Notes under the pieces: generated by a model
What the model saw: the letters and a program-made list of their open reading frames with translations, nothing else
The model's database searches: none
Told to the model about the DNA's origin: nothing
Position numbers and translations under genes: made by a program
Origin: Alphaproteobacteria bacterium
GTDB taxonomy: Bacteria; Pseudomonadota; Alphaproteobacteria; Oceanibaculales; Oceanibaculaceae
Assembly: GCA_018823745.1 (NCBI GenBank)
Contig: JAHJHR010000004.1
Span: forward strand, 156,474-220,473
Length of the DNA: 64,000 bases
Reading direction: 5' to 3'
In this document: in pieces, positions 34,671 through 43,224 of the stretch
Layout of the letters: the number at the start of each line of letters is the position of its first letter
Numbering within the stretch: the first letter of the stretch is position 1

Positions 34671-34697
34671 GGAACGGGGCGCAATCAGCTTGGTTCC
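34671..34697. promoter_or_regulatory. Symmetrical EcfG-type promoter, nepR side and PhyR-like side
   Basis: On the minus strand GGAAC (34693-34697), 16 bases, then CGTT (34673-34676) points to nepR, with a leader of about 170 bases. On the plus strand GGAAC (34671-34675), 16 bases, GGTT (34692-34695) points to the PhyR-like gene. One overlapping site could fire both ways. The gap 34495-34901 otherwise shows no gene. Confidence 0.75.
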
Positions 34698-34901
34698 ACC
34701 TTTACCGAAAAATGGCCCAGAAAAAGACCTAATTCGCCCTTTGGGAACCATATTGCGTGCCTAGAAATTGTTCGCAGGACGCGGTTGCCCCGGTTCAAAT
34801 TCGGTATCGGAAACCCCGCTCCCACATATCCATCCCCATTCCAGTCTAAGGGGAATTTCTTTTTAAAGTGTTAACGGCCAGCTATTGGAGGATTGGTTTA
34901 A

Positions 34902-35459
34902 ATGACCAGAATCACGGATGAATTGGCCAGTAATATCCCGCAATTGCGACGCTATGCGCGGGGCCTGACCGGCACGCAGCGCAGCGGCGACGCTTATGTG
35001 AAGCTTTGCCTGGAAACCTATCTGGCCGAGCCTGGCCGGCTGGTCGCGGATGAGGATGTCCGCATCCAGCTCTACAGCCTGTTCCATGATGTCTGGTCGG
35101 TGGTCGCCCTGACCCTGCCGGATATCGATGAAGGCAGCGACCCGGAAGATGATCCGCTGGTCGATGGGTTGCAGACCCTGCCGATGCTGAAGCGCCAGAT
35201 TCTCCTGCTGACCCGTCTGGAAGGCTTTTCCATCGCCCAGACCGGCCGCATCCTGGGCATCGACGCCGAGGATGTCCGGCGCGGCCGTGACGAGGCGAGC
35301 CGGATGCTGCGCCGCCGCCTGGTCGATACCCAGGTCGCCCTGGATGCCCGGCGCGAAGAGGAAGCAGAAGAAGAGGCGCTGCCCGGCTTCGCCCTGAACA
35401 ATGGCCATTCCTCCCGCAATGGCTATCGCGCGGCCGGTGGCGCGATGCGTTTTTTCTAG
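34902..35459 (+). CDS. PhyR-like sigma-mimic protein without a receiver domain
   Basis: 185 aa. Residues 1-150 match the N-terminal sigma-like half of PhyR: I-P-Q-L-R-R-Y-A-R-G-L-T-G-T-Q-R-S-G-D-A-Y-V and further L-P-M-L-K-R-Q-I-L-L-L-T-R-L-E-G-F-S-I-A-Q-T-G-R-I-L-G-I. In PhyR this mimics sigma2/sigma4 to capture NepR. The C-terminal receiver domain that controls this by phosphorylation is missing: after a short E-E-E-A-E-E-E-A linker the frame ends in L-P-G-F-A-L-N-N-G, and no receiver sequence follows in any frame to the terminator. It faces nepR-ecfG head to head. It could be an always-active NepR trap, or a divergent sigma factor. Confidence 0.85.
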   Translation: MTRITDELASNIPQLRRYARGLTGTQRSGDAYVKLCLETYLAEPGRLVADEDVRIQLYSLFHDVWSVVALTLPDIDEGSDPEDDPLVDGLQTLPMLKRQILLLTRLEGFSIAQTGRILGIDAEDVRRGRDEASRMLRRRLVDTQVALDARREEEAEEEALPGFALNNGHSSRNGYRAAGGAMRFF

Positions 35460-35507
35460 GATTACGCCTGCTCCCCTGTTCTCCACCCTGACTTCCTGAG
35501 TGTACCT

Positions 35508-35550
35508 GGCCCTCTTCCTGTCCCCGGATATGGAAGAGGGCCTTTTCTTT
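35508..35550 (+). terminator. Intrinsic terminator after the PhyR-like gene
   Basis: GGCCCTCTTCC and GGAAGAGGGCC arms with a 13-base loop, then TTTTCTTTTCTTTG. Confidence 0.9.
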
Positions 35551-35575
35551 TCTTTGTTTTTGGCTGTCTATGAGG

Positions 35576-35601
35576 GGAACTCAAGCGCGACCACTTGCGT
35601 T
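35576..35601 (+). promoter_or_regulatory. EcfG-type promoter for the PLDc_N protein
   Basis: GGAAC, 17 bases, CGTT matches the EcfG consensus. It is 39 bases upstream of the PLDc_N start codon. Confidence 0.8.
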
Positions 35602-35639
35602 GGTTATGGACCTATCGAGAAAACGTGAAGGAGCCCGAC

Positions 35640-35825
35640 ATGGGAATCGAAGTTACCGGCATTTTCGGCCTGCTGCTGCTGATCGCCAATATCTGGGCCA
35701 TCGTTAATGTCGTCGGCAGCGGCGCATCCACCGGTGGCAAGGTTTTGTGGGTGCTGTTCATCCTGCTGTTCCCGCTGCTGGGCTTCCTGGTCTGGCTGTT
35801 CGTGGGACCGCGCAGCAACCGCTGA
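35640..35825 (+). CDS. PLDc_N-type small membrane protein (stress-induced)
   Basis: 61 aa from ATG after GAAGGAGCCCGAC. Two membrane helices: I-F-G-L-L-L-L-I-A-N-I-W-A-I-V-N-V-V and V-L-W-V-L-F-I-L-L-F-P-L-L-G-F-L-V-W-L-F-V-G-P-R. W-x-x-F-x-L-L-F-P-L-L-G is the PLDc_N domain signature. It carries a match to the EcfG promoter and lies next to the general stress genes, so it should be an EcfG target. Function unclear, as for most of its family. Confidence 0.85.
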   Translation: MGIEVTGIFGLLLLIANIWAIVNVVGSGASTGGKVLWVLFILLFPLLGFLVWLFVGPRSNR

Positions 35826-35844
35826 CGCTGCCCGAATCGATACG

Positions 35845-35881
35845 AAAACGCCGCCCTTCCTTACCGGAGGGGCGGCGTTTT
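35845..35881. terminator. Bidirectional intrinsic terminator
   Basis: AAAACGCCGCCC and GGGCGGCGTTTT arms, perfect over 12 bases, between two converging genes. Confidence 0.92.
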
Positions 35882-35897
35882 GCCGTGCGGAGACCGT

Positions 35898-38800
35898 CTA
35901 GTAGCGCCGCTCGTAGACGATGCCGATATCCCCGGCGGAAGCGGCGCCGATCCGGCTCTCGATGGTGACGTTCTTCAGGAAGCGATATTCCACCACCACG
36001 GCGGAGCTTTCGGCCCCGAGGCCCTGGTTGACGCCGATGAACAGCTTGTCGTTGATGTAGCGTCCCGCCCGCACGCCGGCCCCGCTATTGCCATCGCCGG
36101 CATCGACCTCCAGCGTGTCCAGCCCGAAGGACTGGCGCAGATCATCGACCACGCCGCCGGAACTGATCTTCCCGGTCAGCTCCAGCGCCGATTGCGCCAG
36201 CCGGGCTGCCTGGCCGGCCGTCAGCGAGCCTGTATTGGTGCCGAACAGGATGCGCGACAGAATCTCGTCCTGCGGCAGGCTGGGGGAGGAGTTCAACGTG
36301 ATCTGCGGTTCCAGCACCTCGCCGGCAATGGCGATCTGGGCCTCGATATCCGCGACATTGGCGACCGCCAGAATATCCAGCGCGATTTCCAGCCCGCCGC
36401 CTTCGCTGGGAATCAGGTTGATATTGCCGCGATCCAGATTGAAGCGCTGGCCGGCGAAATTGAACACGCCGCGTACCACGCTGACATCGCCGCGGATCAC
36501 CGGGGCGGTCGCCGTGCCGCTGACCTGCACCGTGCCGCGGAATTCCGCGTCCAGCCCGCGTCCGCGCACATAGACCTGCCCCGGTATCTCGGTGATCAGG
36601 TCGAGGCGCAGCCCGTCCATCAGGCCGGGCGCGCGGGGGGCTGTGGCGGCCTTCTGGCGCGCGATCTGGCGCTGCTTGGCGCGCTCGCCGATATTGGTGC
36701 GGGCGTCGATGTTGATCTCGCGCACATCCAGCGAGGTGACGCTGGGCGGCAGCGTATCGGGAATGCGGATATCGGCCTGGTCGATCCGGGTGCGCCCGGT
36801 GAACAGCAGGCTGTCACCGCCATTCCTGGGGTCATTAGTGAGGGTCAGCTCGCCGCTGCCAACGGCCGTGCCTTCCTCGCGGTTGATCAGCCGCAGCCGC
36901 TGCAAGGTGAGCTTCACATCGACCTCCGGCGTGCCGCCACCGGCAAAGGAGATGCGCCCCGCACCGGTCAGCCGGCCGCCCTCGGAGTCATTGGCCTTCA
37001 CGTCGCGCAGCACCAGCGATTGCCCTTCGCCGGCAATATCGAGGTTGATGTTTTGCAGCGTGGCGCCGGTCGCGTCGTTGATATAGCGGCCCTGACGCAA
37101 AGACGCCTGCCCGGACAGGACAGGATTGGCGATGGTGCCGGCCAGATCGAGCGTGCCTTCGACATTGCCTTCCACGCGATCCTCGCCCAGTGCCAGAGCC
37201 ACGAAGACAAGGCGGCGCAGATCGGCAGCGATGGTCAGCGTGCCCTTCACGGCGCCGCTGGGCGGCAGCAGGAACTGGCCCTGTGTCAGATTGACCTGCA
37301 TCGGCAGGGTGGCCGAGGCTTGGAACTGCGCGCCCTGCAACCGGGTCAGCGCGGCCTCCAGCGCCAGCTGGCCATTGGCCAGCCGGGCCTCGGCGGCAAT
37401 ATCTGCGGGCGGCACATCGGGCGCCGATGGCCCCGTCGGGGCCACGCCGGTCATTGTCAGCGTGGCGCGGCCATCCGGATTGTCCGGCCGGCCTGACAGG
37501 GTCAGCCGGGCTTCCGCCGTGCCGCCAAGCCGGGGGCCGAGGTCGAGGCGTTGCAGCAGCCGCAGGGGCAGGCCGGTCAGCGCCAGATCGGCCGCCACCG
37601 CGCTGGCGCTCAGCCGGGCGCTGCCGGCCAGCCGGCCGCGATCCACCGACATATCCAGCCCGTCCAGTGCCTGCCCGTCCGGGCCCAGCGTGGCGACCAG
37701 CGGGCGGTTCAGCTTCAGCACCAATTCGCGCCATTTTGCGTCGAGGCGGGCGATGGTGATCGTGGTGTCGCGTCGCGCCTGCTGCAGGGTCGCCTGTGTG
37801 CTGGCGGTCAGATCCTTGCCGGTCAGGCTTGCCGTCAGGTCGATCCTGTCGCCTTTCAGCTCGGCATTGGCCTCCAGGCTGCTGACTGTCTGGCCGCCGG
37901 CTGTGATGTTGCCGGCCTTCAGCATGACGGGGCCGCTGGGCTTGCCGGTGACATCGGCCAGCTGGGCCTCCAGCCGCAGCCCGTCCAGCGTGATCGCGCC
38001 GTCATTCAGGCTGAGCGACTTGCCGGTCACCACGCCGCCGGCATGCTGCCGGCCGCCGGTGCCGGCGAGTTCCAGCGCGAAGCTGATTTCGCCGCCGGCC
38101 TGCTGCCCGGCAAGGCCTGCCAGACTCTGTATATCGTCGATCCGGCCGGTCAGCTTGCCGGCGACCAGCGCGCTCGACAGATCGATGGCCAGCCCGCCGC
38201 GCGCCGCCAGGCCCAGCGCCTCCAGCCGCAGGGCGTCGAGATTGAGCCGCCGGTCCTTGCCATAGGCCAAATTGGTTTCCAGCACCGCCGGCTTGCCTTT
38301 TGCCGTGCCGGGCGGGGTGGCGGTCACCCGCAGCTTGCCCTTGCTGGCGAGGCCCTGCGGATCATCGGCGGCCACGCCATCCAGCGCCAGGCTGGCCGCG
38401 ACCGTCCCCAGCGACTGGCCGGCGATCATGCCGTTGCGCCAGTCCAGCTTGGCATCGGCGGTCAGGGCATCCAGACCGCCATCGAGGGTCAGCAAAGCGG
38501 TCAGTGCCCCGGCCATCGGCGTGCCGATCACCTGTCCCAGCTCCCGCAGCCGGGGGATGGCGATAGACAGCTTGCCATTCACCATCTGGAAATCCGCCCA
38601 GGCGGCGCCGCTGCCATCGAGCGACAGGCCCGGTGCGTCGAGGACAAGGCGGTCGATCTGCGCCGTGCCGGCCCCGGCATCGATTGTGGCCATGAGGTCG
38701 AGCGTCGGTTCCTCGCCGAGCAGCGCGCGGGCGGCGGGCGTACCGGTTTCCAGCCCGGTCATCCGGGCCTTCGCCATGGCCCGGTAGGCGTTCGCGCCGG

Positions 38801-40268
38801 TCTGGCCCAGAGTGGCGTCGAGATCGAGCCGCCCGGCCAGCCCCTCAATGCCGATCTCCGACAGGCGGGCCAGATCGTCCAGCGCGGCGGTCAGGATCAG
38901 TTCGGCATCGCCCGGCGCATAGCGGCCGCTGCCGCTGGCTTGCAATGGCCCGGCGGTGAGGTTGAGGCTGTCGACCCGGAGGCTGCCGGCGTCGCCCAAC
39001 TGCCCGGCTGCCTGAAGATGGGCGGCATCGCCGATCACCGGCGGCACGGTTCCATCCAGTCGCAAACCAGTGGTCCGGGCGTCCAGTGTCAGCGCCAAAT
39101 CCTGCGGCGTGCCCTTGGCGGTGACGTCAAGCGTGGCTTGCCCGTCCAGCGGCTGCTCGGCAAGGGCGCCATAGGGGGAGAGCGGCGTCTCCAGCCGGGC
39201 GATCAGGTCGAGCGCCAGGCTGCCCGGATCGATGGTGCCGCTGCTGGTGAGCGTGGCGCTGCCGGTGTCGAGCGTCAGATGGTCCAGCGCGATGGGACCG
39301 CTGGCCGGCACCAGCGCCTCGGCATCGAAGCGCAGGCCCTCGGGCAGCAGGGGACGGATATCGGGCGGCAACAGGGCATCGGGCCGGGCGGTGCCGGTCA
39401 CGGTGATCCGGCGGTCGGTCGCGCCGCTGACGCCGATGGTGGCGTCCAGCGCCAGATCCGGCCCGGCCTCGGCGGTCAGTGTCGTGGTGAAGCCGTCCAG
39501 CGGTCCCGCGCCCTTGGCGGTCAGGCGGAAGGCCGGGCGGTCCGGCACCTGCAGCAGGCCGACCAGCACACCACCTTCCGGCTCTGCCACGTCGATATCC
39601 AGCGTTACCCGGTCGGTGGTCGCATCATAGGTGCCGGCAAGCGTGGCCGTAGCCGGCGCATCAAGGCGTTCGACCGACAGGGTGATGGCGGTGTCGCGGG
39701 CATCGCGCGGCAGGCGCAGGCTGCCCATGGCGCGCAAAGTCGCGGCAGTCCCCGCCAGGGCCGCGCCCAGTTCGATGCGCTGTGCCGCCAGCCGCTCGAC
39801 ATAGAGGCCGATCGGCAGCGGCAGGGTGATGCCGCCCTCTTCCGGTGCAGGGTCTTCCTGCGGGCCGGGCAGCGGCGCGCGGTCGATGCGGATGGTGTCG
39901 GCGGTGATCAGCCCGATGGCCAGCCGCCGTTGCAGCAGGGCGCTGGGCCGCCAGTCCAGCACGGCGTTTTCCAGACTCATCCAGACGCCATCGGCATCTT
40001 TCAGCCAGACCCGGTCGATCTCCACCCGGTCGAACAACGCCAGCCGCCGGACACCTTCTATGGCCAGCGTGTCGCCGGCCAGATCATTGGCCAGCCCTTC
40101 GGCCCAGCGCCGTCCCGGACCGGTATCCAGCGCCATAACGGCTACAGCGAGCAGCGCGACCACACCGCCCAAGGCGAGGGCAGTGGCGGCGGCGATCCGT
40201 CCCGGCAGCCGCCTGCGGGGCTGGGGAGCGCGCGCGGGCGGCAGGGTTTTTACCTCGGTGTCACTCAT
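35898..40268 (-). CDS. tamB: TamB translocation and assembly module protein (DUF490)
   Basis: 1456 aa. An N-terminal membrane anchor (A-A-A-T-A-L-A-L-G-G-V-V-A-L-L-A-V-A-V-M) is followed by a very long, repetitive beta-rich stretch of AsmA/TamB type (L-D-L-I-A-R-L-E-T, L-S-L-D-G-S-G-A and others), and the typical C-terminal DUF490 region with R-I-L-F-G-T-N-T-G-S-L-T-A-G-Q-A near residue 1345 and C-terminal I-V-Y-E-R-R-Y. It spans the periplasm and forms a path between the membranes, aiding outer membrane assembly and lipid transport. It overlaps tamA in a coupled start/stop. Confidence 0.95.
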   Translation of the reverse strand: MSDTEVKTLPPARAPQPRRRLPGRIAAATALALGGVVALLAVAVMALDTGPGRRWAEGLANDLAGDTLAIEGVRRLALFDRVEIDRVWLKDADGVWMSLENAVLDWRPSALLQRRLAIGLITADTIRIDRAPLPGPQEDPAPEEGGITLPLPIGLYVERLAAQRIELGAALAGTAATLRAMGSLRLPRDARDTAITLSVERLDAPATATLAGTYDATTDRVTLDIDVAEPEGGVLVGLLQVPDRPAFRLTAKGAGPLDGFTTTLTAEAGPDLALDATIGVSGATDRRITVTGTARPDALLPPDIRPLLPEGLRFDAEALVPASGPIALDHLTLDTGSATLTSSGTIDPGSLALDLIARLETPLSPYGALAEQPLDGQATLDVTAKGTPQDLALTLDARTTGLRLDGTVPPVIGDAAHLQAAGQLGDAGSLRVDSLNLTAGPLQASGSGRYAPGDAELILTAALDDLARLSEIGIEGLAGRLDLDATLGQTGANAYRAMAKARMTGLETGTPAARALLGEEPTLDLMATIDAGAGTAQIDRLVLDAPGLSLDGSGAAWADFQMVNGKLSIAIPRLRELGQVIGTPMAGALTALLTLDGGLDALTADAKLDWRNGMIAGQSLGTVAASLALDGVAADDPQGLASKGKLRVTATPPGTAKGKPAVLETNLAYGKDRRLNLDALRLEALGLAARGGLAIDLSSALVAGKLTGRIDDIQSLAGLAGQQAGGEISFALELAGTGGRQHAGGVVTGKSLSLNDGAITLDGLRLEAQLADVTGKPSGPVMLKAGNITAGGQTVSSLEANAELKGDRIDLTASLTGKDLTASTQATLQQARRDTTITIARLDAKWRELVLKLNRPLVATLGPDGQALDGLDMSVDRGRLAGSARLSASAVAADLALTGLPLRLLQRLDLGPRLGGTAEARLTLSGRPDNPDGRATLTMTGVAPTGPSAPDVPPADIAAEARLANGQLALEAALTRLQGAQFQASATLPMQVNLTQGQFLLPPSGAVKGTLTIAADLRRLVFVALALGEDRVEGNVEGTLDLAGTIANPVLSGQASLRQGRYINDATGATLQNINLDIAGEGQSLVLRDVKANDSEGGRLTGAGRISFAGGGTPEVDVKLTLQRLRLINREEGTAVGSGELTLTNDPRNGGDSLLFTGRTRIDQADIRIPDTLPPSVTSLDVREINIDARTNIGERAKQRQIARQKAATAPRAPGLMDGLRLDLITEIPGQVYVRGRGLDAEFRGTVQVSGTATAPVIRGDVSVVRGVFNFAGQRFNLDRGNINLIPSEGGGLEIALDILAVANVADIEAQIAIAGEVLEPQITLNSSPSLPQDEILSRILFGTNTGSLTAGQAARLAQSALELTGKISSGGVVDDLRQSFGLDTLEVDAGDGNSGAGVRAGRYINDKLFIGVNQGLGAESSAVVVEYRFLKNVTIESRIGAASAGDIGIVYERRY

Positions 40269-42052
40269 CAGAAGGCCTGACCCAGGCTGATATAGATCTG
40301 GAAGCTGCTGTCGTCCTCGCGCTTGTCGAGCGGCACGGCGATATCGAAGCGCAGCGGGCCAATGGGGGTGTAATAGCGCACACCGACACCGGCGCCGAAC
40401 AGCAGCTTCTCACCCAGATCGGGCAATTCGGAGCGGTAGACATTGCCGCCATCAAGGAAGGTGACGAGACCGATATCCTCCCAGACCCGCGCCCGGAATT
40501 CGACCGAGCCGGCGATCATCGAACTGCCGCCGGTCGGGTTGTTTTCGCTGTCGCGCGGGCCGACAGACTGGAAGCCATAGCCGCGCACCGTGTCGCCGCC
40601 GCCGGCATGGAAGCGCTTGTCGGCGGGAATATCGGTGCGGGTTGCCCCCAGGATGGAACCGACGGTCAGCCGCCCGGCAAGGATGTATTTCTCATCACTG
40701 TCCAGCGCGTAATGCACCGTGTCATCGGCCCGCAGCACGGCAAAATTCGCGGTGCTGCCGATCAGACCGGCATAGGGCGTGGCCGCCAGCCTCAGCCTTC
40801 CGCCGCTGGTCGGGTTCAAAAAATCATTCGTGGTGTCGTATTGCGCTGTGACCGGGAAGCCGATCAGCGTGAAGTTGTTGATGCCGGTCTCGTCGGTGAT
40901 GCGTGACTGTTCCAGTGTCACGCCGGCGCTGCCCGAATAGGGGCCGCCGAACTGGCGGGTGATCGTGCCGCCGGCGCCGAAGCGCTGGGCGTCATAGGCA
41001 TCAAAGGTCTCGTCGCGGGCATAGACACCGAGGTCGAGCCGGTTGTCCTGGTCCAGAAAGGCCGGCTTGCCCAGCTTTATATCGGCGCCATAGACCTGCT
41101 CCGACACCTGGCCCTCGATGCGCAGCTCCTCGCCCTCGCCGAAGAAATTGCGGTGCCGCCAGAAGGCATTCACGCCCAGCCCCTCGCTGGTCGAATATTT
41201 CACGCCGCCACCGATGGAGCGCGGCGGGGATTCGGCCAGGGCCACACTCATCGGAACGGTCTCGCCCTGGCGCTGCTGCTCGTCGGGGCGGATGGTGACC
41301 GAGGAGAACAGATCCAGGCTGCTCAGCGCCTGCCGGGTCTCGGTCACCTTCTGGATGTCGTAGGGCTCGCCCTCCTTCCAGCGGATTTCCCGGCGCACCA
41401 CGGCGGCATCGACATCGCTCAGCCCGTCGATTTCCAGGGCCCCGAAGACGGTCGGCTGGCCGGCATCCAGCTCCAGCGTGGCGGCAACGCTGCGAGTCTC
41501 GTGGTCGACCACGATGTCGCGCCCGACCGACTGCGCGAAAGGATAGCCTTTCCGGCCCAGCCGGTTCACCACCTGCCGCTCGGCGGAGACGATCATGTCG
41601 GCGCGGGCGCGCTCGCCCAGCGCCACACCCAGGCTCTCATAGCTGATGCCATCGGCGGCGCGTTCCTGGTCTTCGATGGCGAAGGACAGCACGAAGCTGT
41701 CCAGCCGGTAGACCGGCCCGCGCTCCATCTCCAGGATGACGCGCACAGGTGCGGCGTCATCCTCCGGTTCCTCGATTTCGAAGCGGATGCGCGAATCGTA
41801 ATACCCTTCGGAGCGCAGCACGTCGCGGATGCGCTGCACATCGCCAGTGGCGCGCCGGCGCAGCAGGCTGACGCTCTCGATGGTCTGGTCCTTGCGGATT
41901 TCCAGCTGCGACAGCTGGCGGATGATATCGACAGCACCCTCCAGCCCGGCCTCGTCCATAGCGGAGAAATCCGTCTCATACCGGATCTCCGCCCGGACCT
42001 GCCCTGGCAGAATCAGAGCAAGAATCAGAAGGGCGAAGCAGAATAAGGGCAT
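40268..42052 (-). CDS. tamA: TamA outer membrane barrel protein
   Basis: 594 aa from the ATG that yields a clear signal peptide: L-F-C-F-A-L-L-I-L-A-L-I-L-P-G-Q-V-R-A, cleavage near residue 21. N-terminal POTRA domains contain L-L-R-R-R-A-T-G-D-V and E-G-E-P-Y-D. The C-terminal half is a 16-strand BamA-superfamily barrel. V-R-G-Y-G-F-Q (the conserved RGY loop motif) is near residue 500. The last residue is Phe, as needed for barrel insertion. It is the upstream partner of TamB in one operon. Confidence 0.95.
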   Translation of the reverse strand: MPLFCFALLILALILPGQVRAEIRYETDFSAMDEAGLEGAVDIIRQLSQLEIRKDQTIESVSLLRRRATGDVQRIRDVLRSEGYYDSRIRFEIEEPEDDAAPVRVILEMERGPVYRLDSFVLSFAIEDQERAADGISYESLGVALGERARADMIVSAERQVVNRLGRKGYPFAQSVGRDIVVDHETRSVAATLELDAGQPTVFGALEIDGLSDVDAAVVRREIRWKEGEPYDIQKVTETRQALSSLDLFSSVTIRPDEQQRQGETVPMSVALAESPPRSIGGGVKYSTSEGLGVNAFWRHRNFFGEGEELRIEGQVSEQVYGADIKLGKPAFLDQDNRLDLGVYARDETFDAYDAQRFGAGGTITRQFGGPYSGSAGVTLEQSRITDETGINNFTLIGFPVTAQYDTTNDFLNPTSGGRLRLAATPYAGLIGSTANFAVLRADDTVHYALDSDEKYILAGRLTVGSILGATRTDIPADKRFHAGGGDTVRGYGFQSVGPRDSENNPTGGSSMIAGSVEFRARVWEDIGLVTFLDGGNVYRSELPDLGEKLLFGAGVGVRYYTPIGPLRFDIAVPLDKREDDSSFQIYISLGQAF

Positions 42053-42145
42053 GGGCGACTGACAGATTCCGGGAATGGTGGCCATGGCGTAACGCGGCGC
42101 GGCGGTTCTTTGTTGCCGCCTGTCATGGCGATTTTCGGCGCGACC

Positions 42146-42811
42146 TCAGTCACGCACGCAATTCAGCAGCGGACCGAGCTGCCCGATGCGCCGCTGGATG
42201 ACGCTGGCGCGGTTGGCAATATAACCCGACGGTTCGCTCGCTGACCAGCGCAGCGGGTTCGGCAGGGTGACCGCCAGCAGGGCCGCCTCCCGGCTGGTGA
42301 GCCGAGCAGCGGGCTTGCCGAAGTGATGCCGGGCGGCGGCCTCGGCGCCATAGAGGCCGGGGCCCCATTCGGCGATGTTCAGATAGAGCTCCATGATCCG
42401 CCGCTTCGGCAGGAGCACTTCGATATAGAGGGTCAGATAGGCCTCGATCGCCTTTCTGACATAGGACCGGCCGGGCCAGAGGAATAGATTCTTCGCCACC
42501 TGCATGCTGATGGTGCTGGCGCCGCGAGGCGCGCCACCCTCGTTCAGCTCGCCGATCACCATGTTCATCGCGTTCCAGTCGAAGCCGGTATGCTCGCAGA
42601 ACAGATTGTCTTCCGATGCGACCACTGCCTGCGCCAGAGCGGGGGCGATGTCGTCCAGCCGCGTCCAGTCGCGGGTCAGCCCCTGACCCTCGACCAGGCG
42701 AATCAGCATCAGCGGCGTGACCGGCGGCACCACCACCCGGTAGACCAGCACCAGCACCGCCGGCAGCACGACGGTCACGACGACGAGGGCGATCAGGATT
42801 CTGCGCAGCAT
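42146..42811 (-). CDS. mtgA: Monofunctional peptidoglycan glycosyltransferase MtgA
   Basis: 221 aa, membrane-anchored GT51 enzyme that polymerises glycan strands from lipid II. An N-terminal membrane helix (I-L-I-A-L-V-V-V-T-V-V-L-P-A-V-L-V-L-V-Y) is followed by motif 1 E-D-N-L-F-C-E-H-T-G-F-D at about 67-78, with catalytic Glu67. Next come G-A-S-T-I-S-M-Q-V-A-K-N-L-F-L (motif 2), R-K-x-x-E-A-Y (motif 3, second Glu in E-A-Y-L-T) and R-I-M-E-L-Y-L-N-I-A-E-W-G. Confidence 0.95.
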   Translation of the reverse strand: MLRRILIALVVVTVVLPAVLVLVYRVVVPPVTPLMLIRLVEGQGLTRDWTRLDDIAPALAQAVVASEDNLFCEHTGFDWNAMNMVIGELNEGGAPRGASTISMQVAKNLFLWPGRSYVRKAIEAYLTLYIEVLLPKRRIMELYLNIAEWGPGLYGAEAAARHHFGKPAARLTSREAALLAVTLPNPLRWSASEPSGYIANRASVIQRRIGQLGPLLNCVRD

Positions 42812-42862
42812 GCGCGGCAGGTTAACCCGCTTGCCCCGTTGGTGCGAAGCCGAAGATGCCGG

Positions 42863-43150
42863 TCAACCGTAGGTGATGCGCTCAATGCGATTGCCGGCAT
42901 CGACGAAGATATTCACCCGTTCTGGCCGGTAGTCGCGGGTCATGGCGTCGCCCGGGCGGATGACGCGGCAGGGCTTGCCGATCAACTCGGAAACCTGCTT
43001 TGGCTCATCCTTCTCGTCCTTCAGCGGCAAGGTCGTGCCGTCATCGCCGGACCGGCTTCCGTGATTGGCCTGGCAGGCCGAGAGCAGCAGGGCACCAAGC
43101 GTGGCACCGGTGCCGGCCAGCACGGTGCGGCGGGTATGGGACGGGTTCAT
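42863..43150 (-). CDS. I78-like peptidase inhibitor lipoprotein
   Basis: 95 aa. A Tat-like twin Arg (T-R-R-T-V-L-A-G) is followed by a lipobox L-L-S-A-C at about 22-26, so this is a lipoprotein. The C-terminal half L-I-G-K-P-C-R-V-I-R-P-G-D-A-M-T-R-D-Y-R-P-E-R-V-N-I (split here by reading) matches the I78 elastase/subtilisin inhibitor family. GAAGGAGATCCTCT precedes the ATG. Likely protects the envelope from proteases. Confidence 0.8.
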   Translation of the reverse strand: MNPSHTRRTVLAGTGATLGALLLSACQANHGSRSGDDGTTLPLKDEKDEPKQVSELIGKPCRVIRPGDAMTRDYRPERVNIFVDAGNRIERITYG

Positions 43151-43224
43151 AGAGGATCTCCTTCAGGGATTGAGCACTATCTGAGGAGTAACGCGGCAAC
43201 GGGCCGGTTGTTTCCCGGCGTCGC

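Noticed and set aside
37551..40280. 909-codon plus-strand frame under tamB
   Set aside because: Shadow of the TamB gene: Gln/Gly/Ala-rich with no domain.
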